Origin: Bacteroidota bacterium
GTDB lineage: Bacteria > Bacteroidota > Bacteroidia > Chitinophagales > Chitinophagaceae
NCBI GenBank assembly: GCA_023427575.1
Contig: JAEZAY010000347.1
Coordinates: 1-5,190, forward strand
Reading direction: 5' to 3'
DNA length: 5,190 bases
The notes below the pieces were generated by a model. That model was not told the DNA's origin, did no database searches, and saw only the letters and a list, made by a program, of their open reading frames with translations. The number at the start of each line of letters is the position of its first letter. Positions within the stretch are counted from its first letter, which is position 1. The position numbers and the translations under genes are program-made. Positions 1-5,190 of this stretch are shown here, one piece after another.

Positions 1-53
1 TGAGAAATGATGGCGAATGTGCGGCGTTTATTGATTTCGTTTACGTACTTCAT
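1..53 (-). CDS. prfC: Peptide chain release factor 3 (RF3), N-terminal fragment cut by the window edge
   Basis: RF3 is the translational GTPase that recycles RF1/RF2 from the ribosome after peptide release in the cytoplasm. Only 17 codons plus two bases are visible, reading MKYVNEINKRRTFAIIS and then CA, the start of a His or Gln codon. The stretch EINKRRTFAIIS is the characteristic RF3 N-terminus. In the family it continues as HPDAGKTT, the GTP-binding P-loop, and the visible CA fits that His. The ATG at 53-51 is preferred because a TACCTTTG promoter box lies 10 bp upstream of it and because the N-terminal length is normal for RF3. No Shine-Dalgarno sequence is visible. The gene follows the epimerase in the same direction across a 96-bp gap and appears to have its own promoter. 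Related GTPases (EF-G, LepA) have different N-termini, so RF3 is the best call despite the short evidence. Confidence 0.85.
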   Translation of the reverse strand, partial: MKYVNEINKRRTFAIIS

Positions 54-63
54 AAAATGGGCG

Positions 64-71
64 CAAAGGTA
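64..71 (-). promoter_or_regulatory. Bacteroidota-type -7 promoter box of prfC
   Basis: On the minus strand this reads TACCTTTG, an exact match to the TAnnTTTG element recognised by the primary sigma factor of Bacteroidota. Ten bases separate it from the prfC ATG, so the 5' leader would be only a few bases long. I see no TTG at the expected -33 position (about 20 bases further upstream), so the call rests on the -7 box and its placement. Confidence 0.6.
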
Positions 72-96
72 AGAAATTCTGGAGGCTGACAGGCTG

Positions 97-115
97 GAAT
101 TTCCCCCGGGAATTC
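97..115. repeat. Imperfect 19-bp inverted repeat upstream of prfC
   Basis: GAATTTCC and GGGAATTC flank a three-base CCC centre, giving eight pairs with one T-G wobble on the plus strand (a C-A mismatch on the minus strand). It lies 25 bp upstream of the prfC -7 box, on the far side of the expected -33 region. It could be an operator or a 3' hairpin of the epimerase transcript. No T-run follows it on the minus strand, so a classical terminator is unlikely. Confidence 0.35.
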
Positions 116-124
116 GCTCTTTGC

Positions 125-143
125 AAAACCTGAGGCAGGCCTC
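125..143 (-). terminator. Weak candidate terminator after the aldose epimerase gene
   Basis: Seven bases past the epimerase stop codon, the minus strand carries GAGGC, a CT spacer, GCCTC, then AGG and TTTT. A realistic fold is four G/C-rich pairs with a four-base loop, followed by a short T-run. The stem and the T-run are both shorter than in a good intrinsic terminator, so this is only a candidate. Confidence 0.25.
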
Positions 144-149
144 CCCAGA

Positions 150-1019
150 TTAAAAGCATCTTACCCACCACTCGGCATCAAAGCGCTCGCCTTCCTCCAG
201 GCGCCGGATTCCTTCTTTTTCTGAAATTTTCTGGTTGCTCTTTTCGCTATCGGCAATGCCCTGCCAGGGCTCAATACATACAAAATCGGCATTCGGCGCG
301 GCCCAAATTCCGAGAAAGGGAAATTCACCGAAATGAAATTCAAGTCCATGATCTGATTGGTCTGAGCGAAGACTCACCCGGTCTGAATTTAAGTGTTTCA
401 ACACAATGGCGTCTTTGGCAAACAATTCTTTACTCAACCCGATTCGATTCTGATTCACCAGAAAAGATTCGGCGTTCGTCTTTAACAAACCCCCCTCAGC
501 AATCGGCCACCGCGCTGCATTCTCGGCCTGACTGAATTCCAGATAATAATCTTCATACCCGAGCCCCTTCTCCAAAGGCACCTGAAATGCCGGGTGCCCC
601 CCGACAGAAAACAACATTTCTCCCCGACCGGTATTCACAACCGAGTATTGCACAATAAGCCGGTCGCCGATCAAAGTATAGCTGATCGAAAAATCAAAAT
701 CAAAGGGGTATGAAACCCGGGTTTCCTCGTCTGATTTTAACAAAAAGCGGACACTATTTTCTTTCAGATCTTCGATAACAAAGGTTTTTTCTCTGGCACA
801 CCCATGCCGGGGAAGGGTATAAAAATGATCTTTGTACAGGAACCTGTTTTCCTTTAAGGCGCCAACAATCGGAAACAACACCGGTGAATATTTTGGCCAA
901 AAGGCCGGATCCCCGCTCCACATATATTCCAGCCCGGTATTTTTTGAAACCAGGCTTTGCAACTCGGCGCCAATATGGGCAATCTTTATTATAATATGAT
1001 TGTTTTCAATTTGCTGCAT
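150..1019 (-). CDS. Aldose 1-epimerase family protein (LacX-like mutarotase)
   Basis: The 289-residue product belongs to the galactose mutarotase-like fold, cytoplasmic enzymes that interconvert alpha and beta anomers of sugars. No signal peptide or membrane segment is seen. Visible family features are PVLFPIVGALKENRF near residues 46-60, the PRHGCAR motif with His72, GGHPAF with His142, and CIEPWQGIAD with Glu250. Two histidines and a late glutamate are the acid/base residues expected in this superfamily. The short length and the RHGxAR motif match the LacX-like subgroup of COG2017 better than GalM, so the true substrate is unknown. The ATG at 1019 starts a normal-length N-terminus; the upstream sequence is A-rich without a Shine-Dalgarno. 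The neighbours (prfC downstream, an ABC permease divergent upstream) say nothing about a sugar pathway. Family membership is secure; substrate and gene name are not. Confidence 0.88.
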   Translation of the reverse strand: MQQIENNHIIIKIAHIGAELQSLVSKNTGLEYMWSGDPAFWPKYSPVLFPIVGALKENRFLYKDHFYTLPRHGCAREKTFVIEDLKENSVRFLLKSDEETRVSYPFDFDFSISYTLIGDRLIVQYSVVNTGRGEMLFSVGGHPAFQVPLEKGLGYEDYYLEFSQAENAARWPIAEGGLLKTNAESFLVNQNRIGLSKELFAKDAIVLKHLNSDRVSLRSDQSDHGLEFHFGEFPFLGIWAAPNADFVCIEPWQGIADSEKSNQKISEKEGIRRLEEGERFDAEWWVRCF

Positions 1020-1098
1020 GCTTTTTTGTTATTGAAATTAAGGCATTGTTGGATTTTATCGATCCCAGCCCGTTTTTGAGACCAAAATCCCCTTAATC

Positions 1099-1142
1099 GT
1101 AAAATTCATACCAGAAATAAACCATTTACCGCAGAATTTTAC
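1099..1142. repeat. Perfect 9-bp inverted repeat in the divergent intergenic region
   Basis: GTAAAATTC at 1099-1107 is repeated inverted as GAATTTTAC at 1134-1142, with a 26-base spacer. It lies in the 175-bp non-coding stretch between the divergent epimerase and permease genes, ending 41 bp before the permease -7 box and starting 80 bp before the epimerase start. The position suits a two-half-site operator, but the arms are A/T-rich and chance is a real alternative. The rest of this stretch (1020-1183) holds nothing else I can name. Confidence 0.4.
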
Positions 1143-1183
1143 CCACTCTCTTTATTGCCATTCTAAACTTCGGCGTTATGTGC

Positions 1184-1191
1184 TACATTTG
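1184..1191 (+). promoter_or_regulatory. Bacteroidota-type -7 promoter box of the ABC permease gene
   Basis: TACATTTG matches TAnnTTTG exactly and ends three bases before the ATG at 1195. A TTC at 1161-1163, with 20 bases between, is a near match to the -33 TTG. If used, transcription would begin at or just inside the ATG at 1195, giving a leaderless mRNA, and the GTG at 1180 could not be the start. The box also overlaps the GTG-initiated extended frame, so it could be fortuitous. Confidence 0.5.
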
Positions 1192-1194
1192 ATC

Positions 1195-2445
1195 ATGCGC
1201 CAATTTGTTGCAATTATCTGGAGCAGTCTTAAAATGGCATTGCAGGAGTTTAAGTCAAATAAACTCCGCACCTTCCTGTCTCTTTTTGGTGTTACCATCG
1301 GAATCTTCTGCATTATAAGTGTTTTATCCACCGTAGGAAGTCTGGAATATGCTATTCAGAAAGACATAAAATCGCTCGGTTCAAATTCTATTTATATCGA
1401 CAAATGGGAATTTGGGGGCGATGGCGATTACCCCTGGTGGAAATATGTGAAAAGACCTGTTCCTACTTATAACGAAATGCAGGCTCTGAAACAAAAGGTA
1501 ACGGCGGCTTCAAATATCGCCTATGTGATGCAAAATAACAGCAGTCTTGAATTTGGCGATAACATTGTCTCGGGTATCAACTACTATGGAGTAACGCCCG
1601 ATTTTTTTAATATTCAAACCGTTGAAGTAAGCCTCGGGCGTGAGCTTTTGCAGGCTGATTATGATCAGCATTCAAACAGTATTCTGGTGGGTTATGAAGT
1701 GGCCACCCGCTTATTTGGAAGCCCGGAAAAATCAGTGGGTAAGATTGTCCGGATGAAAAACAATAAACCCGGCGTTATTACCGGCCTCATTAAAAAACAG
1801 GGGAAAAGCATGATCGGAGGGTTTGAATATGATAATTCCATTCTTATGGTTAATGGATTTATGAAACAATTGGTAACTGAAAAAAATGCCAACCCAATGA
1901 TCATGGTGCAGGCAAAGCCCGGAATCTCAACAGAAATGCTAAAGGATGAGTTGGCAGGCGCCATGCGTTCACTGCGAAAATTAAGTCCGAGGGAAGAAAA
2001 CAATTTCGCGCTGAATGATGTGGATATGTTTTCCAAATTCGCCAGCGATCTGTTTGGAGGCGTAAACAAGGGCGGATGGGCCATTGCCGCTTTGTCGCTG
2101 CTGGTGGGCATGTTCGGCGTTGCTAATATCATGTTTGTAACTGTAAAGGAAAGAACCAGTCAGATTGGATTGAAAAAAGCCATTGGCGCTAAAAAGTCCA
2201 CCATCCTAACCGAGTTTCTGCTGGAAGCGGCATTCCTTTGTATCATGGGCGGATTGATCGGATTGTTCCTGGTATTTGTGCTCACGCAGATCTTTACGGC
2301 CATGCTGGGATTCACCATATTTATTTCGCTCGATATTATGTTCCTTGCGATTACCATTTGTATTGTAGTAGGCGTTGTGGCGGGGATTATTCCCGCTTCG
2401 GTGGCCGCCCGCATGGATCCGGTGGTAGCAATCCGGAGTAAATAA
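1195..2445 (+). CDS. ABC transporter permease, MacB/FtsX family
   Basis: This is an inner-membrane permease subunit of the MacB-type (mechanotransmission) ABC transporters, which drive lipoprotein release, antimicrobial export or other periplasmic work rather than classical transmembrane pumping. The layout is typical: a short amphipathic N-terminus ending in NKLRTFLSLFGVTIG, TM1 at about residues 26-48, a periplasmic MacB_PCD-like domain of about 240 residues, then three C-terminal membrane segments at about 295-317, 340-367 and 380-403. The FtsX-domain signature VKERTSQIGLKKAIGAKKSTI follows TM2, and the protein ends in ARMDPVVAIRSK, the usual family tail. The 416-residue length is normal. 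The frame is open back to a GTG at 1180, but I prefer the ATG at 1195 because a TACATTTG box overlaps the extension. There is no adjacent ATPase gene; upstream is a divergent epimerase and downstream is tsaD after 200 bp. The substrate cannot be told from sequence. Confidence 0.9.
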   Translation: MRQFVAIIWSSLKMALQEFKSNKLRTFLSLFGVTIGIFCIISVLSTVGSLEYAIQKDIKSLGSNSIYIDKWEFGGDGDYPWWKYVKRPVPTYNEMQALKQKVTAASNIAYVMQNNSSLEFGDNIVSGINYYGVTPDFFNIQTVEVSLGRELLQADYDQHSNSILVGYEVATRLFGSPEKSVGKIVRMKNNKPGVITGLIKKQGKSMIGGFEYDNSILMVNGFMKQLVTEKNANPMIMVQAKPGISTEMLKDELAGAMRSLRKLSPREENNFALNDVDMFSKFASDLFGGVNKGGWAIAALSLLVGMFGVANIMFVTVKERTSQIGLKKAIGAKKSTILTEFLLEAAFLCIMGGLIGLFLVFVLTQIFTAMLGFTIFISLDIMFLAITICIVVGVVAGIIPASVAARMDPVVAIRSK

Positions 2446-2633
2446 TTCTACGGCAGCATCCAGCCCGATCCTCCATTGATGTTTTGGGTTTTGTTTTGAG
2501 ATTTTAACCAACCAAATCTACCATCGCTGATTCGGTATCCGCCTATATGTGGCCGGGTTAACCAATTCAGCGGAGCTGCGAAATTCTTCTGATCTTTTAC
2601 TATTGGGCTTTTTCAGGCCAGTTTCACAATTCT

Positions 2634-2641
2634 TACATTTG
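2634..2641 (+). promoter_or_regulatory. Bacteroidota-type -7 promoter box of tsaD
   Basis: TACATTTG is an exact TAnnTTTG match, ending four bases before the tsaD ATG. A TTT at 2611-2613 stands 20 bases upstream as a weak -33 candidate. The implied transcript is leaderless or nearly so. The rest of the 200-bp gap after the permease (2446-2633) holds no open frame and no convincing terminator; it has only T-rich stretches near 2481-2505 and an 8-bp palindrome GGTTAACC near 2556. Confidence 0.6.
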
Positions 2642-2645
2642 CAGC

Positions 2646-3650
2646 ATGAGCATTACGCTGTTGGCAATCGAGTCTTCCTGTGATGAAACTTCTGCGGCTG
2701 TTTGCCGGGACGGAAATATTCTTTCGAATCTTATCGCCGCCCAATCGGTGCATGAAAAATATGGCGGAGTGGTTCCTGAACTGGCCTCCCGCGCACATTT
2801 ACAGCATATCGTTCCCGTAGTGGATCAGGCTTTAAAGCAGGCTGGCATCGAAGCAACTGAACTGAATGCCGTGGCCTTTACACAGGCTCCCGGACTAATC
2901 GGATCATTGCTGGTGGGCGCCCAGTTTGCCAAATCAATGGCCCTGGCACTGGAGATTCCGCTGATTTCCGTTCATCATATGCAAGCTCATGTACTTGCCA
3001 ATCTGATCGACGAACCGAAACCGGCCTTTCCCTTTTTATGTCTTACCGTAAGTGGTGGTCATACACAAATTGTTTTGTGCCGTTCACCGTATGATCTGAA
3101 AGTAGTGGGAGAATCCATTGATGATGCTGCCGGTGAAGCCTTTGACAAATCGGCCAAGATCCTTGGACTGCCTTATCCCGGCGGCCCCCTGGTTGATCGC
3201 TACGCGCAAAAAGGAAATGGAAACCGCTTTCAATTTCCGGAACCCAAAATTCCCGGACTTAACTTTAGCTTCAGCGGTCTTAAAACAGCCATTTTATATT
3301 TTATTCAGGAGAACCAGCGTTCAAATCCGGATTTTATTACCGAAAACCTGGAAGATATCTGCGCTTCAATCCAGGAACGGATCATCTCGATTCTTCTTAA
3401 CAAATTGAAAAAAGCCGCCGTTCAGTACGATATCAGAAATATCTGCATTGCCGGTGGCGTTTCTGCGAATAGTGGTTTACGTTATAGATTAGCCGAAATG
3501 GGTAAAAAGGAGCAATGGAATACTTTTATTCCGGCTTTTCAATATTGCACCGACAATGCAGGCATGATTGCCATCGCGGCTTACTACAAAATGCTGAAGG
3601 GAGAGTTTGAAAGCCTTTCAGCCGACACCAGTGCAAGAGCCGAATGGTAA
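2646..3650 (+). CDS. tsaD: tRNA threonylcarbamoyladenosine (t6A37) transferase catalytic subunit TsaD
   Basis: TsaD, with TsaB and TsaE, transfers the threonylcarbamoyl group from TC-AMP to A37 of tRNAs that read ANN codons, in the cytoplasm. The 334-residue protein is full length for the bacterial family. It opens with the ASKHA nucleotide-binding strand IESSCDETSAAV (residues 8-19). HLQHI lies at 51-55. VHHMQAH carries the metal ligands His111 and His115, TVSGGHTQIV is at 134-143 and GESIDDAAGEAFDKSAKILGL at 155-175. Then come FSFSGLKTA, IAGGVSANSGLR (268-279) and CTDNAGMIA with metal ligand Asp303. All expected catalytic and metal-binding residues are present. The ATG at 2646 gives the normal N-terminus, only a few residues before IESSCDET, and follows a -7 promoter box directly. 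The gene is probably monocistronic: its left neighbour is 200 bp away and its right neighbour is convergent. Archaeal/eukaryotic Kae1 is related, but the motifs are the bacterial type. Confidence 0.97.
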   Translation: MSITLLAIESSCDETSAAVCRDGNILSNLIAAQSVHEKYGGVVPELASRAHLQHIVPVVDQALKQAGIEATELNAVAFTQAPGLIGSLLVGAQFAKSMALALEIPLISVHHMQAHVLANLIDEPKPAFPFLCLTVSGGHTQIVLCRSPYDLKVVGESIDDAAGEAFDKSAKILGLPYPGGPLVDRYAQKGNGNRFQFPEPKIPGLNFSFSGLKTAILYFIQENQRSNPDFITENLEDICASIQERIISILLNKLKKAAVQYDIRNICIAGGVSANSGLRYRLAEMGKKEQWNTFIPAFQYCTDNAGMIAIAAYYKMLKGEFESLSADTSARAEW

Positions 3651-3666
3651 TTCTGATCTGGCGGGT

Positions 3667-3680
3667 CTTTATAAATAAAG
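3667..3680. repeat. Short A/T-rich inverted repeat between convergent tsaD and trmN6
   Basis: CTTTAT and ATAAAG flank an AA centre, and the repeat overlaps the methyltransferase stop codon (3671-3669). Two G-T wobble pairs could extend the stem. Its place in the junction of two convergent genes, whose stops are 18 bp apart, suggests a bidirectional 3' end, but the stem is weak and lacks the G/C core and T-run of an intrinsic terminator. Confidence 0.25.
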
Positions 3681-4382
3681 GTAGTAATCCTTCAATAGTT
3701 CGATAAAGAAAGGACTGTAAGATCCATCGGTTTCGCGAATGTTCAACTGATTTTCCTGTATTTGTTCCGGCTGATTTCTGTTCAATTCTACGATCATCCG
3801 GAACGGCTGGTGTTCTTTGCTATGCCGGATATGCAGTTTTTCATTTACGAATAAGCCTTCCGGCTTCGCCAGCGTCTCCAGTTCCGCAAAGCGGTGATGC
3901 GGGATCAGGATCCCAAAGCGCCCGTTTTCATTCAGATAAAGAACTACCACACGGATCAGCTCGCTCAGGTTTAACATGCTACTGTGCTTCGCCACCTGTT
4001 CCTTCTGTGTTTTAGATGGCAGGCTGTTCTCAAAAAAAGGTGGATTTGAAATGATCAGATCGTATTTGTTGTGAAGATCGAGGTTTCTGATGTCGCCTAA
4101 AAATACCTGCATTTGCTGATCCCATTTTTTTTGCCGAATGTTTTCCAGTGATTGTTGGTATGAGTTCAGATCGATCTCAACTCCATGTATAGTCGCTTTT
4201 GCCTTTTGCGCCAACATCATCATTAACAATCCAGTTCCGGAACCTATATCAAGAATGGTGTCGGCGGCCCTGATCCTCTGTGCATACCAGGCGCCCAGGA
4301 TACATGAATCGGTACAGACCTTCAGCGCCGATTTATCCTGATGTATAATAAATTGTTTGAATTGAAACCATGAGTTCGACAT
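3669..4382 (-). CDS. trmN6: tRNA1(Val) (adenine(37)-N6)-methyltransferase, TrmN6/YfiC family
   Basis: This SAM-dependent enzyme of the YfiC/COG4123 family is predicted to methylate N6 of A37 in tRNA-Val. The 237-residue length fits the family. The N-terminus FQFKQFIIHQDKSALKVCTDSCILGAW (residues 6-32) parallels that of E. coli YfiC. DIGSGTG at 45-51 is the SAM-binding motif I, GVEID at 67-71 provides the acidic residue for the SAM ribose, GDI at 96-98 is the next motif, and SNPPFF at 112-117 is the NPPY/F catalytic motif of N6-adenine methyltransferases. The ATG at 4382 lies four bases after the stop of the upstream reductase gene, so the two are probably co-transcribed and translationally coupled; no Shine-Dalgarno is visible. 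It converges on tsaD, another A37 modification gene. Specificity for tRNA-Val is inferred from the family; other N6-adenine targets in RNA cannot be excluded. Confidence 0.88.
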   Translation of the reverse strand: MSNSWFQFKQFIIHQDKSALKVCTDSCILGAWYAQRIRAADTILDIGSGTGLLMMMLAQKAKATIHGVEIDLNSYQQSLENIRQKKWDQQMQVFLGDIRNLDLHNKYDLIISNPPFFENSLPSKTQKEQVAKHSSMLNLSELIRVVVLYLNENGRFGILIPHHRFAELETLAKPEGLFVNEKLHIRHSKEHQPFRMIVELNRNQPEQIQENQLNIRETDGSYSPFFIELLKDYYLYL

Positions 4383-4386
4383 GAGA

Positions 4387-5190
4387 TCAGTAGCTTGATT
4401 TACCGTATTCCTCCATATACTTATAGGGCCCGGTTATCGTTCCCTTTTTTGTAATGGTAGCGCGGTCGATGATCCTGGAGCCTCCATTCACCAGATCATT
4501 CAGAATATGTTTGATCAATTGTTCACCAAAATACCTCGAGGCATCACGAGGTAACTCGTTGGGTAAATTACCCACGGCCATAATATCTATAGAGCCGGAA
4601 AGATAAGGATCGGTTTTTTCGCCGCTTTCTAAATCCACGCCATATACAGGATCATCAATGGTTGAATCACCCAGATTGCAGGGCACCGAACCGTTCTTGT
4701 CATCGGTGATATCGGCAATGGTTCGGATCTTGAACGCCGGATCACGCAGGTCTTCCATTTCAAACAGGCGGGGCATCTGCACATCCCAGTAAATGCCGTT
4801 CATTAAAATATCGGTTACGGCCGCATAAGGCAAAAACTTACAGCGGTATTCCGATGGCCTTGCATGGAAATCTTCGCGATTGTAATTGCCATTTCCCGTA
4901 TGCTCGTACAGGTCGGCGCCTTTGAGCTGGGTGAATACGGGATAGGCAAAACTCTTTGCAAGGTAATCTTCAGGCTCCGTTTCCACCACCTCCAGCAAAT
5001 TCATGATTTCAAGAACCCCATGGGCCACCAGGCCCGAGCCGGTTACCGCGATCTTCAAATTAGGAAGCTTCAACCCGAAATAGGTGTGAATTAATTCCTG
5101 GAAATTTTTTTGCCGGTAAACCCGCCCGAGTGAAAAAGCGCCGCTTCGGGTTCCATAGGCCATCATTCCGTTATGCGCCCCTACCACCCC
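4387..5190 (-). CDS. Lysine-ketoglutarate reductase / saccharopine dehydrogenase-like protein, C-terminal part (N-terminus beyond window)
   Basis: The frame is open to the right edge (5190), so this is a fragment of about 267 residues; roughly 130 N-terminal residues lie outside. It resembles the LKR half of animal/plant AASS and yeast Lys1, which join lysine and 2-oxoglutarate to form saccharopine or act in reverse. Counting from the codon at 5187, KIAVTGSGLVAHG (45-57) is the GxGxxxxG dinucleotide-binding loop. NGIYWDVQMPRL (130-141) closely matches AASS, as do IADITDDKNGS (157-167), NLPNELPRDASRYFG (207-221) and DRATITKKGTITGPYKYM near the end. The protein stops where the AASS LKR domain ends, so no saccharopine-hydrolysing SDH domain is fused. 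The catalytic residues of the N-terminal domain are not visible. It is four bases upstream of trmN6. Automated annotation may call it alanine dehydrogenase or a NAD(P)-dependent oxidoreductase. The family is fairly clear; lysine as substrate is inferred. Confidence 0.8.
   Translation of the reverse strand, partial: GVVGAHNGMMAYGTRSGAFSLGRVYRQKNFQELIHTYFGLKLPNLKIAVTGSGLVAHGVLEIMNLLEVVETEPEDYLAKSFAYPVFTQLKGADLYEHTGNGNYNREDFHARPSEYRCKFLPYAAVTDILMNGIYWDVQMPRLFEMEDLRDPAFKIRTIADITDDKNGSVPCNLGDSTIDDPVYGVDLESGEKTDPYLSGSIDIMAVGNLPNELPRDASRYFGEQLIKHILNDLVNGGSRIIDRATITKKGTITGPYKYMEEYGKSSY

Noticed and set aside
83..96. Direct repeat AGGCTG-AC-AGGCTG upstream of prfC
   Set aside because: Two six-base copies are too short to distinguish from chance.
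1033..1040. TAATTTCA on the minus strand as the -7 box of the epimerase gene
   Set aside because: It lacks the TTTG end of the consensus and has no TTG at the -33 distance, so it is too weak to call.
1180..1194. GTG start of the permease
   Set aside because: The five extra codons overlap a -7 promoter box and a normal ATG follows at 1195; the longer form remains possible but less likely.
1692..2132. A 146-codon open frame on the minus strand inside the permease gene
   Set aside because: It is antisense to a clear MacB-family coding region, has low-complexity composition and no recognisable motif, so it is a shadow frame.
2206..2511. Overlapping open frames on both strands over the permease 3' end
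   Set aside because: The translations are biased and lack family features, while the permease frame keeps its conserved membrane segments and tail here.
2556..2563. GGTTAACC palindrome in the gap before tsaD
   Set aside because: An isolated 8-bp palindrome without a partner site, T-run or symmetric flanks is expected by chance.
4864..5094. A 76-codon plus-strand frame opposite the LKR-like gene
   Set aside because: It lies antisense to a well-supported conserved frame and matches nothing I recognise.
1..5190. A dedicated translation or tRNA-modification island (prfC, tsaD, trmN6)
   Set aside because: The three genes are in separate transcription units, two strands, and mixed with unrelated genes; nothing shows a joint system.

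Overview
The window looks like a piece of a Bacteroidota chromosome, possibly from the Sphingobacteriia/Chitinophagia side. Three genes have a TAnnTTTG box, the -7 promoter element typical of this phylum, directly before the start codon. No start codon has a recognisable Shine-Dalgarno sequence, which also fits the phylum. Base and codon use look even across the window. I see no mobile element, tRNA, rRNA or CRISPR array.

Layout, left to right. (1) Positions 1-53, minus strand: the first 17 codons of prfC (peptide chain release factor 3), running off the left edge, with its own promoter box. (2) Positions 150-1019, minus: an aldose 1-epimerase family protein of the LacX-like type. (3) Positions 1020-1194: a divergent intergenic region with a perfect 9-bp inverted repeat. 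(4) Positions 1195-2445, plus: a MacB/FtsX-type ABC transporter permease with no ATPase gene beside it in the window. (5) Positions 2446-2645: a non-coding gap with a promoter box at its right end. (6) Positions 2646-3650, plus: tsaD, complete with its metal-binding residues. (7) Positions 3669-4382, minus: a TrmN6/YfiC-type tRNA N6-adenine methyltransferase, convergent with tsaD across 18 bp. (8) Positions 4387-5190, minus: the C-terminal two-thirds of a lysine-ketoglutarate reductase / saccharopine dehydrogenase-like protein, 4 bp upstream of the methyltransferase and probably in one operon with it.

The genes are mostly housekeeping. Three concern translation or tRNA modification: prfC (termination), tsaD (t6A37 of ANN-decoding tRNAs) and trmN6 (m6A37 of tRNA-Val). 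They lie in three separate transcription units, so I read this as loose proximity and not as a dedicated system. I did not find a previously undescribed system. The points most worth a second look are the promoter boxes so close to start codons that the mRNAs should be leaderless or nearly so, the permease without an ATPase, the stand-alone LKR-type reductase, and small inverted repeats in the intergenic regions.
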